Part shown: positions 8,658 through 16,922 of the stretch, piece by piece | How positions within the stretch are numbered: position 1 is the first letter of the stretch | Layout: every line of letters starts with the position of its first letter | Assembly: GCF_014284255.1 (NCBI RefSeq) | Contig: NZ_JACOFV010000006.1 | Span: forward strand, 162,689-226,688 | Reading direction: 5' to 3' | Origin: Cognatundibacterium jejuense | GTDB taxonomy: Bacteria > Pseudomonadota > Gammaproteobacteria > Burkholderiales > Burkholderiaceae_D | Length of the DNA: 64,000 nt | Position numbers and translations under genes: made by a program | Notes under the pieces: model-generated | Databases searched by the model: none | What the model saw: the letters and a program-made list of their open reading frames with translations, nothing else | What the model was told of the DNA's origin: nothing

Positions 8658-8737
8658 GGAGCAGAAAATACAAGGAATAAGCCGCTATTGTACAGCCCGC
8701 GCGAACCCTGCCTCGAAATTCACAGCCTGATGGCCGT

Positions 8738-8769
8738 AAAAAAAGCCCTGTTTGATAACAACCAGGGCT
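8738..8769 (-). terminator. Intrinsic terminator of cheW
   Basis: On the minus strand AGCCCTG (8763-8769) pairs with CAGGGCT (8744-8750) around a 12-base loop and is followed by an unbroken T run (8738-8744). It lies 87 bases past the cheW stop and separates it from the radical SAM gene. Confidence 0.85.
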
Positions 8770-8855
8770 AAAAATCTTAAAAAATGTCTTTAATGTCGTT
8801 TAAATGGTTTTAAATGCATTAATTTTTGAATTCGGGTTTCTTTGTGCAGATTTAA

Positions 8856-9377
8856 TTACATGGTAACTGCGAACTGTAAGCCCATATCGTCAGAGGACAT
8901 CAGTTTCTGAATATCCATCAATATCAGCATGCGCTCTTCGAGTGGCGCTAGTCCGATTAGAAAATCTGCTTCTATTGTTGAGCCTATTTCCGGTGTTGGC
9001 TTAATCTGATCTTGGGTGAGGGTGATAACGTCGGAAACACTATCGACCACGATGCCTATGGTTTGACCCGAAATATTGAGGATGACCACGACCGTAAATT
9101 GATCATAGTCTGCTACGCCAAGCGCAAATTTCATGCGTAAATCGATGATAGGTACGATAACACCGCGTAAATTCATCACACCTTTCATGAAATCCGGGGC
9201 ATTCGCAATACGGGTAACCGCCTCATAGCCACGTAATTCCTGCACGCGCTGGATATCAATCCCATATTCTTCATTACCTAGGGTAAATGAAAGAAATTCC
9301 AGCGGTGCATGATGGCCGGAACCATCAATTTGCTGTCCGCCCATCGTACTAGCTTGAGAACCGCTGTCGTTCGACAT
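8856..9377 (-). CDS. cheW: Chemotaxis coupling protein CheW
   Basis: A 173-residue single-domain CheW. It bridges chemoreceptors and the CheA kinase in the signalling array. The core begins LEFLSFTLGNEEYGIDIQRVQELR, and NLRGVIVPIIDLRMKF carries the conserved Arg used in receptor contact. A ~25-residue Ser/Gly-rich leader precedes the core. The start is supported by GAGGAAAC at a suitable distance. No cheA or flagellar genes are nearby, so this is a detached cheW with its own terminator. It may serve the chemoreceptor encoded at 12740-14404 or another array. Confidence 0.93.
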   Translation of the reverse strand: MSNDSGSQASTMGGQQIDGSGHHAPLEFLSFTLGNEEYGIDIQRVQELRGYEAVTRIANAPDFMKGVMNLRGVIVPIIDLRMKFALGVADYDQFTVVVILNISGQTIGIVVDSVSDVITLTQDQIKPTPEIGSTIEADFLIGLAPLEERMLILMDIQKLMSSDDMGLQFAVTM

Positions 9378-9763
9378 AATTAGTTTCCTCGTTGGGGCGC
9401 AATCCTTGTAGGTTTACGCATTGGTCGTATTTATCTGATTGACGCTGTTTTCTCATATTTGCCTGTGAGCAGACAGGATTGTACCGCGCAAAATGCTCCG
9501 CATTTCATAGTAGTGCAATGCGGTTTCATTTTCCAGCAATAACTTTTTCATCTAATAAAGCCGAATTATTTTTGTACCACGAACATCAAAAATCCAACAA
9601 ATTGAAGGTGTTCTATGGCAAATTCTATCTGAAGACAGCGTACTTTATTCCTTACTTTTAATGTTTCACCCCCTGAATTTTGCAGTTCGTCACATCCTGC
9701 TGGTGGCTTGACGAGCATCCGCCTAAAGTGGAGACATCAACCAACCACCTCAGGAGAAATAAA
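9378..9763. other. Intergenic region between cheW and an exported protein
   Basis: About 386 bases separate the divergent genes. An open frame at 9479-9661 has no ribosome site and an amino-acid make-up unlike a protein. I see the divergent promoter space and nothing else that I can name. Confidence 0.4.
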
Positions 9764-10075
9764 ATGAAAACATCAATCAAAACCAGCGCCGTATTAGCAA
9801 CCGCATTGTTTGCTAGCGTACTCGCTGTCGGTAATGCTTTTACTGCTCAAACCAACCCAATGCTGAGCCAAAAAGCAGAGATTCCTACTGTTGTTATCAC
9901 TGCTCAACGCATGACTGAAGATCAAAAAATCGCGTTTGATACTAAACAATCAGACGTGCAAACCGTAATCATCAGTGCTAAACGTTTAACTGACGAACAA
10001 AAATTAGCAATGGATCAGGACCCACAATATGCGTCTCAAATTGCGACCAGAAATAGCCGCCGTGCTGCAATCTGA
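9764..10075 (+). CDS. Small exported protein with a duplicated TAQR/SAKR motif
   Basis: A 103-residue protein with a classical signal peptide (MKTSIKTSAVLATALFASVL..., cleavage near GNAFTAQ). The mature part has an internal duplication: VVITAQRMTEDQKIAFD and VIISAKRLTDEQKLAMD, about 27 residues apart. Eleven of the 17 positions are identical and most others are conservative. The phrase 'VVITAQR' also occurs at the mature N-terminus of many TonB-dependent receptors, but nothing else here resembles one. The start has a strong site (CAGGAGAAATAAA then ATG). The function is unknown. The stop overlaps the start of a 30-codon frame (TGATG). Confidence 0.7.
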   Translation: MKTSIKTSAVLATALFASVLAVGNAFTAQTNPMLSQKAEIPTVVITAQRMTEDQKIAFDTKQSDVQTVIISAKRLTDEQKLAMDQDPQYASQIATRNSRRAAI

Positions 10076-10167
10076 TGAGTGAATATCAAATGCTTAAAAA
10101 TAGAATCCACTACTTGCAAACCCTTATTCAAACGGTAATTCGTGCTTATCGCCAAGCCTCAGTTTAA
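10075..10167 (+). CDS. Possible 30-residue coupled micro-protein
   Basis: The ATG overlaps the stop of the preceding exported-protein gene in a TGATG arrangement, the usual sign of translational coupling. The peptide MSEYQMLKNRIHYLQTLIQT... continues to RAYRQASV and would form a basic amphipathic helix. There is no homology that I recognise. It may be chance; ribosome profiling or conservation across relatives would decide. Confidence 0.3.
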   Translation: MSEYQMLKNRIHYLQTLIQTVIRAYRQASV

Positions 10168-10172
10168 ATCAC

Positions 10173-10241
10173 GAATTATCAAAGCAAAATGATTTGCCCG
10201 TTCCAGCCAAATTCATACAAATTCTTTTGCTTTGATAATTC
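10173..10241. repeat. 17-bp perfect inverted repeat with 35-base spacer
   Basis: GAATTATCAAAGCAAAA (10173-10189) and its exact reverse complement (10225-10241) flank 35 bases. The right arm touches the stop of the convergent HDOD gene. The stem is AT-rich, so it is a weak intrinsic terminator. It may be a bidirectional terminator, a processing site or a small mobile-repeat remnant. Confidence 0.6.
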
Positions 10242-10242
10242 T

Positions 10243-11262
10243 TTAAGCCTGGGCCTGATTCAGTTGTTGAAAGCACTCAAGCAAACCGGAGCTATCTGAC
10301 AATAAGGCTGCCGCATCCGATTCTGTCATCACGCCATGATTGACCAGTAAGCGCAAGCGGGCAAGCTGGTCAGCTTGTTGCAAACAATCGGCGAGCTCGG
10401 AAGCTTGCTCAGTTGTCCCATGTTTTCTGGCAATCGCGCGTAATACTGGTTCAGGGAATTCCCATTGTTCGCCAACATGTAAAGTGAGTAGTTCAGCCTG
10501 TTTAAAAAATGCCGCCTGAAAACCAGCAGACATCGGCAATTTTTCTGTGACGCCGGTTCTATCGACCAGCCTGAAAGCAATCACTAAGCCGACGTTTTGT
10601 AATAAGCCTGCGAGGAAAGCTTGGAAACTATCGAGTTGTCTTTGCTGCGCGAGCAATTGACATGCAAGTGAGCTCTTTTCAGAGTGCTCCCAGATAACTG
10701 GTGCGAGTTCTTTGGCAAGTTTTCCACTTTGCGTCTGGATAATCGGGCGAAATGCGGTACGCGCAATCAGCATACGCAAGCCATTAAAACCAAGTAACTG
10801 TATTGCACTATCAAGGCTGGTCACGCGGTTGATCGGACTGTAATAAGCACCATTAACCTCATGCAACAGTTCCGCGACCAGTGCCACATCTTTAGAAATT
10901 TGATGTGCCAGATCGCTAGCAGACACATTGCTTTCACGCAGGCTTTTTAATACCTGTAATAAAACGGTGGGAACCCTGGGCAATAACTGAGAAGCGGCAA
11001 GATCGGATTGGCGTAGTTTTTCTAGTCCTGAGAGTATGGTTTTTTCCACATAAGGGCTGGCTGCACCAAGGTGGTTTGACATCATCCATTTTAAATATAA
11101 ATGATCAAACTTTTTATCTGGATTCCATACTTCTGGTGGTTTTTCGATGATTTCAGGTACTGGTACTGTCGCAGGTTCGATTTTCGCGACGACGGCAACT
11201 GGCGGCTGAAATGTTGCCGGTTGCGCAGTCTTTCCAAAAAGTCGTCGAAAAATATCTATCAC
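10243..11262 (-). CDS. HDOD-domain signalling protein
   Basis: 339 residues with an HDOD domain (residues ~90-290), recognised from LPRVPTVLLQVLKSLRESNVSASDLAHQI-type start and VTSLDSAIQLLGFNGLRMLIAR. HDOD domains are relatives of HD phosphohydrolases that usually lack catalytic metal ligands and act as regulatory scaffolds. The N-terminal 60 residues are Pro/Val-rich. The start is set at GTG 11262, with AGGA 8 bases upstream. A TTG at 11268 would sit against that site. It is divergent from slyX. A second HDOD gene follows at 11845-12693; the two proteins are not close copies. Confidence 0.85.
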   Translation of the reverse strand: MIDIFRRLFGKTAQPATFQPPVAVVAKIEPATVPVPEIIEKPPEVWNPDKKFDHLYLKWMMSNHLGAASPYVEKTILSGLEKLRQSDLAASQLLPRVPTVLLQVLKSLRESNVSASDLAHQISKDVALVAELLHEVNGAYYSPINRVTSLDSAIQLLGFNGLRMLIARTAFRPIIQTQSGKLAKELAPVIWEHSEKSSLACQLLAQQRQLDSFQAFLAGLLQNVGLVIAFRLVDRTGVTEKLPMSAGFQAAFFKQAELLTLHVGEQWEFPEPVLRAIARKHGTTEQASELADCLQQADQLARLRLLVNHGVMTESDAAALLSDSSGLLECFQQLNQAQA

Positions 11263-11483
11263 TACCAATTCCTATCATAGCTTGAAGAACGGAAGACAAG
11301 AAAAAACGAACACGGCGCGATCTGGAAAGGATCGCCACGCCATTGATGCATTTTAGATAAAAAGATATGGCCATGGTATCCGATATCATCAGCATTACAC
11401 AAGGTTGCGCCTATATTCTGTGGGTTTCCGGATATGGCATACTGTGCACGCATTTTGCGTTAGTCCAAAGAAAGTACCCACCT

Positions 11484-11696
11484 ATGAACACAGAAGAACG
11501 CCTGGTTGATCTGGAAATTCGTTTGTCGCGCCAGGATGATCTGGTCGATACTTTAAACACCCAAGTCTATCGCCAACAGAAAAAAATTGATGAACTAGAA
11601 GCTTTGCTGACTGCCATGGCGGGCAGAATGCGGGAATTGGCGGTAACGGCTAGCCAAAGGACTGCGGTAGTAGACGAGCGTCCACCTCACTATTAA
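11484..11696 (+). CDS. slyX: SlyX family protein
   Basis: 70 residues, the normal SlyX length. The sequence MNTEERLVDLEIRLSRQDDL and onward is a continuous heptad-patterned coiled coil. The C-terminal PPHY is the family hallmark. SlyX was named from its position beside slyD; its role is unknown. The ATG at 11484 is chosen because the upstream in-frame extension (from 11367) has no SlyX character. A dispersed-repeat-like block begins 4 bases after the stop. Confidence 0.88.
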   Translation: MNTEERLVDLEIRLSRQDDLVDTLNTQVYRQQKKIDELEALLTAMAGRMRELAVTASQRTAVVDERPPHY

Positions 11697-11699
11697 AAA

Positions 11700-11832
11700 G
11701 GACTTCGGCAAAAACGCCCCAGCTACGTTATGGCGCCTTGTCGTACGCATGTACTGCCCGCGTCGTCATTCCTTGCTGGAACGCTTTTGCGAAAGTCCTC
11801 GACGGAGCGCAAAAACGCCGCAGCTTCGTTCT
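11700..11832. repeat. Intergenic repeat block with inverted and direct copies
   Basis: GGACTTCGGCAAAAACG (11700-11716) is matched in inverted orientation by 11782-11798 at 14 of 17 bases. The phrase GCAAAAACGCC-CAGCT-CGTT occurs twice in direct orientation, near 11708-11729 and 11807-11829. The block is much more GC-rich than its surroundings and encodes nothing evident. It looks like a dispersed intergenic repeat of the kind found between genes in Burkholderiales, but copy number cannot be seen from this window. Confidence 0.5.
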
Positions 11833-11844
11833 TGTCTATTTATT

Positions 11845-12693
11845 TTAATTGGCCAGACTGGCAATCAGTGACTGCAAATCGTCATCAGATTCGGTAAGAA
11901 TTTGACGCAATGAGGTCTCTTTAAATGGAAAGTCGATGGTAGCAGCGGTTTGCTCAACCATCACCACATCGCGATGATCAAGCGGTGAGGAACAACTCGC
12001 CAAATCATTGGCCAGCAGCAAGGTCTCGCCCAGCGTTTCTGGCGGTGTCGCCCGCGCTCCATACCAGAGCGTTTCTATCGCGCTGACAATTCGTTTGGGT
12101 GCAAGCAATTGATGCAAAACTGATCTTCCGATATAGATTTCGTGATCTTCATCGAGAATATCGTCTTTGTCGGTCTGATGGGGCTCAAGCAGCGACGGAA
12201 ATTCTTCGGCGCGGGATAGGAGGTAAAAACTACTGACTTCGTGAACAACACCTGCAAATAATGCTGTCTCCGGGTCAATTTTGCTGACCTTTCTGGCCAG
12301 TAAATGCGCAAGCGCCGCGACATGTGCAGAGTGTAACCACAATTTTTCTATTATGGCTTTGATTTGAGGATTTTTGCTCATTTGGCTCAATTGTCGCATG
12401 GCGACTGCAACGACAACTGAGCGCAATGTATTGAAGCCAAGAATCGTAATTGCGGTTCTGATATTCGTAACGCCACCACCAAACCGGCTGTAGGCTACCG
12501 AATTGGCGATAGCAACAACTCGTACGGCAATCATTGGCTCTTTAGTGACCAGTTTGGCTGCGGTTTCAATTCCGCAGTCAGGACAATTTAAAGCCTCTTG
12601 AATCTCAAGCGTGGCCTGTATATTCGCAGGGAAAGTTAAGTCTCCCGTACGTGCTTGCTCAACAATTTTTTTTAATGCTTCCGATTTTTTCAT
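11845..12693 (-). CDS. HDOD-domain signalling protein
   Basis: 282 residues spanned mostly by one HDOD domain. Recognition is from CGIETAAKLVTKEPMIAVRVVAIANSVAYS and NIRTAITILGFNTLRSVVVAVAMRQL, which correspond to the phosphohydrolase-like helices. There is no response-regulator or GGDEF partner domain in the same chain. The ATG at 12693 is chosen; a TTG at 12717 would add eight residues and neither has a clear ribosome site. It lies 46 bases downstream of the chemoreceptor gene on the same strand and may be cotranscribed with it. Confidence 0.82.
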   Translation of the reverse strand: MKKSEALKKIVEQARTGDLTFPANIQATLEIQEALNCPDCGIETAAKLVTKEPMIAVRVVAIANSVAYSRFGGGVTNIRTAITILGFNTLRSVVVAVAMRQLSQMSKNPQIKAIIEKLWLHSAHVAALAHLLARKVSKIDPETALFAGVVHEVSSFYLLSRAEEFPSLLEPHQTDKDDILDEDHEIYIGRSVLHQLLAPKRIVSAIETLWYGARATPPETLGETLLLANDLASCSSPLDHRDVVMVEQTAATIDFPFKETSLRQILTESDDDLQSLIASLAN

Positions 12694-12739
12694 AGATGTA
12701 TATCGGCTGATGAGCAAGGCCGCACAAAAACCGAATTAA

Positions 12740-14404
12740 TTAGTTAACATGAAGTCCCAGTGCTTTAATTAATTTTCCTTTTGCGGCAGACAAGCCATTT
12801 TCCGCTGCTGGTTCGACTTTGTGAATATTAATACGGTTCCCTGTGTTTGCGGTCGGTGGCGTTCCAAGTTTAAAAGCAGAGACTGCACGCGCGAGATTTT
12901 CGGCTTGTTCTTCCATACTTTCCGCAGCCGCAGCCGCTTGTTCTACCAGTGCGGCATTTTGTTGCGTCATTTCATCCATTTGCGTAATGGCACGATTGAC
13001 CTCTTCAATGCCAGCACTTTGCTCCTGACCGGCGGCAGTAATTTCTGACATGATATCGGCAACATGTTTAACTGACGTGACAATTTCATTCATGGTTTTG
13101 CCGGCTGCATCAACTAATTTTCCGCCAGACTCTACTTTTTCTACCGAATCACCAATGAGTGTTTTAATTTCTTTGGCGGCGCTGGCACTACGTTGTGCCA
13201 GATTACGTACTTCAGATGCGACCACCGCAAAACCACGCCCTTGTTCACCAGCACGTGCGGCTTCGACGGCTGCATTCAAAGCCAGAATATTGGTTTGGAA
13301 TGCGATGCCATCAATGACGCTAATGATATCGACGATTTTGCGTGAACTTTCTTTAATCGAGTTCATGGTATCGACCACTTTACCGACTTCTTCACCACCT
13401 TTAATCGCAAAGTTGGACGCAGACGTTACCAACCCGTTTGCTTGCCGTGCATTATCTGCATTGTGTCGCACCGTGGCAGTAATTTCTTCCATGGAGCTCG
13501 CGGTTTCTTCGAGTGCGCCAGCTTGCGTTTCGGTGCGTGAAGACAAATCGGAATTGCCGGTCGAGATTTCGCCAGAAGCAATCGCAATGGCATCGGTTCC
13601 TTGCCGTACTTCACTGACGATATTAAATAAATTGTCGCTCATTTCCTTTAGCGCATTTAATAATTCGCTGATTTCATCGTCACCGGTATCTGCTTCACGG
13701 TGAGTTAATTCACCCGCCGCTACGCGTTTTGCAATTTGTACTGCTTCATCAAGTGGTCTGGTAATGCTACGTGTAAGGACGATTGAAAAAGAAATACCCA
13801 TCAACAAAACGACACCGCCGATAGCGAGCAGAACAGTCACCAGTTTACTAGCGTTGCTTTCAGCGCGACTCGACAATTCGGCAGCCGCGGCATCTTCAAG
13901 ATCAACCAGTTTATTAATCTCAAGTAAGGCTTTTTGTTGCAGCGGATCGATTTGTGTTGAAATCAGTTTGACTGCTTCTTCACCGTTAAATGATAGCAAC
14001 ATTTTGAATGCTTCTTTGGTCGGGGCATCGACCTGTTGGTCTATGCTGGTGACCGTATCAACGATTTTTTTCTCTTCGTCATTCAAACCTAAAGCCAGCA
14101 ATTTGTCATGTGCGTCGTTGAATTTGGCGCGCTGATTTTTAATGACTATTTTTTGTTTATCGATTTCGCCGAGATCGGTTTGCATGCCAATATTTCGGAT
14201 GGCTAAGCCACCTTCGAGCATGCTGCTTTTCATGTTCGCTGCCAGCGCCGTTTTACTATGAGAAAGTTCAATTCCTTTCATCATTGCCTGGCGATTTCGT
14301 GCGCTGAGCACGCTACCGGCAATCAGTATCAAAATTAAAGAAATTAAAATAACCCCAAACCCAACAGCAAGACGTGTTCCAATGCGAAGTTGACGAAAAT
14401 TCAT
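12740..14404 (-). CDS. Methyl-accepting chemotaxis protein
   Basis: A 554-residue transmembrane chemoreceptor. TM1 is at about residues 11-33, followed by a four-helix-bundle periplasmic domain of ~155 residues, TM2 near 190-212, HAMP ([19 protein letters not shown]) and the cytoplasmic coiled coil. The hairpin tip that binds CheA/CheW is intact ([37 protein letters not shown]). Methylation-type Glu/Gln pairs are visible ([11 protein letters not shown]). There is no CheR-binding C-terminal pentapeptide. The start at 14404 has a near-perfect site, GGAGGTCACT. The ligand is unknown; the 4HB sensor type is the Tar/Tsr-like architecture. Confidence 0.94.
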   Translation of the reverse strand: MNFRQLRIGTRLAVGFGVILISLILILIAGSVLSARNRQAMMKGIELSHSKTALAANMKSSMLEGGLAIRNIGMQTDLGEIDKQKIVIKNQRAKFNDAHDKLLALGLNDEEKKIVDTVTSIDQQVDAPTKEAFKMLLSFNGEEAVKLISTQIDPLQQKALLEINKLVDLEDAAAAELSSRAESNASKLVTVLLAIGGVVLLMGISFSIVLTRSITRPLDEAVQIAKRVAAGELTHREADTGDDEISELLNALKEMSDNLFNIVSEVRQGTDAIAIASGEISTGNSDLSSRTETQAGALEETASSMEEITATVRHNADNARQANGLVTSASNFAIKGGEEVGKVVDTMNSIKESSRKIVDIISVIDGIAFQTNILALNAAVEAARAGEQGRGFAVVASEVRNLAQRSASAAKEIKTLIGDSVEKVESGGKLVDAAGKTMNEIVTSVKHVADIMSEITAAGQEQSAGIEEVNRAITQMDEMTQQNAALVEQAAAAAESMEEQAENLARAVSAFKLGTPPTANTGNRINIHKVEPAAENGLSAAKGKLIKALGLHVN

Positions 14405-15064
14405 AGTGACCTCCAATATATAATTCTTATAGAACTGTTGCACACTAGCTCCGGTATCTATTTTTGAACGAGCAAAAAAGAGATTAGTTATGAGGAGGTA
14501 TTAAGCAGTTCGATCGTTGACGATCATGTTGATCAAATAATGCCCATATAAAATGCTAAGAAAAATCAAATCTGACGCTCAGTTATTTCTCAGTTCAGTA
14601 TGGAGAATTGCAACATCGCAAAAACACTGATCCAAGCTGTGGCGCTAGTTCAATACTATGCCAAAATTTCTCAGGTGCAAAGCCTGATTTGTTGTTGAGC
14701 TAATACGTGATCAGATGTTCTGGTTCTTCCCAAAAGAACGATAAAGGGCGAGAAAATTTCTGAGTGGTATTAAGATCTAGCGTAAATCTTCGTTATTTTT
14801 GTCCGAACATTGCTTTTTTTACGATGAATGAAAATTAAATCGTTAACTAGTTGATAGCTCGTAAAAAAAAATTGCTCAAATTGGGGAGTGTCCCTGTTCA
14901 ATAACCTTCATTCGGCAGCTTATTTTGATTTTTAAGGTGCCTCGCTTTTAGGTCGAATTTACATTTGTTTTCAATCATTACGAAACACAACTCCTGCAGA
15001 ACATCAGAGATCAAACTTTCCGTGGCGACAATAAGCTCGCCACGGTGAACTCGGATCAGTGATA
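14405..15064. other. 660-base gene-poor region
   Basis: AT-rich, between the chemoreceptor promoter side and the 3' end of the acyl-CoA ligase. No convincing gene, tRNA or known RNA was found. An open frame at 14898-15110 (minus) overlaps the ligase and contains a hairpin, so it is not accepted. The region should hold the chemoreceptor promoter; no sigma-28-like element was confirmed by eye. Confidence 0.4.
15020..15045 (-). terminator. GC-rich hairpin after the acyl-CoA ligase
   Basis: CCGTGGCGA (15037-15045 read on the minus strand) and TCGCCACGG (15020-15028) form a perfect 9-bp stem with an 8-base loop, 20 bases after the ligase stop. The tail (AAAGTTTG) is not a clean T run, so this may only stabilise the mRNA 3' end. 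Confidence 0.5.
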
Positions 15065-16732
15065 TTAAATTTTCTTTTTGCTTAATTCCTGTTCTTGCAA
15101 AGTGCGCCACATCACTTTTCCGGTTGCCGATTTCGGCAAGGCGTCGACAAATTCAACGACGCGTGGAACTTTATACGCGGCCATTTTTCTATGTGCCCAA
15201 AACATGATGTCTTCGTCTGTTAGCGTGGCATTTGCTTTCTTGACGATGACTGCCTTGACAGTCTCTCCACGGTATTCGTCATGGGTGCCGATGATGCAAC
15301 AGTCCTGAATCGCTGGGTGCTGATACATCATGGATTCCACTTCAGCGGGCCAGACTTTGAAACCACTGGCGTTGATCATGCGTTTGAGCCTGTCGGTGAA
15401 GAAAAAGAAACCGTCTTCATCGATGTAACCTAAGTCACCGGATCGGAAAAAACGCTTGCCGTCGAGTTCTGCGAATGCGTCCTCGGTTTTTTTGGGATCA
15501 TTCCAATACCCTTTAAACACCTGTGGACCATGTATCCAGATTTCCCCTTGTTCTCCTTGTGCGACTTCTTTACCCGTCGCAGGATCAACAACGCGTGCAT
15601 CGACGTTAAAAACAGGAATTCCCAGACATTGTTGCTTCATGCGCTGCGGAGGATTGACGTGCGACGGTGCCATAGTTTCGGATAAACCGTAGCCTTCCAT
15701 ATAGACCTGACCCGTCAAATCGAGAAGTTTTTGTGCAATAGCGGCAGGCATTGCTGCACCGCCGCCAGAGACTCGAGTCAGTTTGGAAATGTTATATTGT
15801 TCCAACCGTGGATTAGACAAAAAATCAATCATCATCGATGGCACCAGAGTCCAGTTGGTGACCGCATAACGGGTGATCAACTGACCGGCAACGTCGCGAT
15901 CCCAGCGTGGCAATATCACCAATGTGCCGCCACAATAAATTGTTACATTCATCACTGACTGCATGCCCGTCACATGAAAGAATGGTAAAACTGCCAGGGC
16001 AACCTGATTAGGAACGGCGGCACCGGTCCAGACCGGGCTGGCAGCGATATTGAACATAACGCTGCTATGCGTATGGATACAACCTTTGGGATGGCCTGTC
16101 GTGCCAGAGGTGTATGGCATACACGCCAGATCGTCGGGTCCAGCGCCATGCTCCGTGGGTGCTAAATTTGCTGCTAAAGCATTTTTCCAGGCAACAATCC
16201 CTGCCTGCTGAGGAACATCTGCTGGCGCTCTGACAAATTCAGGAACTGTGAGGCTGGTCTCACTGATCAGATAATCAGAATAAGTACTGACAATGATGTG
16301 TTGCAGATGTGACGGTTTGAGTAAGCCTATCAATCTCGGCAATACTTCTTGTGCCACGATTGCTGCTTTTGCCCCACTGTCATCCACATAATGGACCAAC
16401 TCGTCCTTCATCAACATCGGATTGACAGGAACTACCATCGCATCCGCTCTCAGAATGGCATAAAAGCTGATAACGAATTGCACGCTATTTTGCATATTGA
16501 GTAGAACGCGATCGCCTTTTTTTACACCGCAAACCTGTTGCAGGTAGCCTGCCAAAGCTAGCACTTCATCGTTCAATTGCCGATACGTGAGAATGGAGTC
16601 ATAAAAAATAAGCGCAGGCTTATCTGGATAACGCAATGTCGATATGTGTAAGTTCTGATACACACTGGTCGCCGGGGCGATCAATTGATACGGCAAACCC
16701 GGTGGCCAATGCGCGTAATGCTTGGTATTCAT
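15065..16732 (-). CDS. AMP-forming acyl-CoA ligase (FadD-like)
   Basis: A 555-residue adenylate-forming enzyme that activates a carboxylic acid, probably a medium- or long-chain fatty acid, to the CoA thioester through an acyl-AMP. The P-loop motif YTSGTTGHPKG, the motif EGYGLSET and the hinge SGDLGYIDEDGFFFFTDRLKR are all seen. The C-terminal catalytic Lys is in KSATGKVMWRTL. The N-terminal HYAHWPPGLP leader resembles long-chain acyl-CoA synthetases of Burkholderiales. The start at 16732 has GGAGACGC upstream; a 15-residue longer frame is rejected. Chain-length specificity cannot be read. Confidence 0.9.
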   Translation of the reverse strand: MNTKHYAHWPPGLPYQLIAPATSVYQNLHISTLRYPDKPALIFYDSILTYRQLNDEVLALAGYLQQVCGVKKGDRVLLNMQNSVQFVISFYAILRADAMVVPVNPMLMKDELVHYVDDSGAKAAIVAQEVLPRLIGLLKPSHLQHIIVSTYSDYLISETSLTVPEFVRAPADVPQQAGIVAWKNALAANLAPTEHGAGPDDLACMPYTSGTTGHPKGCIHTHSSVMFNIAASPVWTGAAVPNQVALAVLPFFHVTGMQSVMNVTIYCGGTLVILPRWDRDVAGQLITRYAVTNWTLVPSMMIDFLSNPRLEQYNISKLTRVSGGGAAMPAAIAQKLLDLTGQVYMEGYGLSETMAPSHVNPPQRMKQQCLGIPVFNVDARVVDPATGKEVAQGEQGEIWIHGPQVFKGYWNDPKKTEDAFAELDGKRFFRSGDLGYIDEDGFFFFTDRLKRMINASGFKVWPAEVESMMYQHPAIQDCCIIGTHDEYRGETVKAVIVKKANATLTDEDIMFWAHRKMAAYKVPRVVEFVDALPKSATGKVMWRTLQEQELSKKKI

Positions 16733-16922
16733 AAAGCGTCTCCAGAGCAGGAAAACTGAGATTCCAGATTGCCACAATTGCGAGCTGTTTGCACTAGTCT
16801 TTGTAAAAATGAATATATAAATATCTTGAATTTTATGATTTTGGCAACGTATGAAGGCGGTAGATGAGGCTACAATGAAATCAATTCACCTCTTTCTCAC
16901 CATTGTTCATACCGGAGCCATT

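Noticed and set aside
9479..9661. Open frame of 60 codons between cheW and the exported protein
   Set aside because: No ribosome site; Phe/Tyr/Lys/His-rich composition typical of translated AT-rich spacer.
13050..13703. 217-codon frame opposite the chemoreceptor gene
   Set aside because: It mirrors the conserved cytoplasmic domain of the receptor; Ser/Ala/Thr-rich shadow translation.
14898..15110. 70-codon frame on the minus strand after the acyl-CoA ligase
   Set aside because: It overlaps the ligase end, contains a terminator-like hairpin and has no recognised motif or ribosome site.
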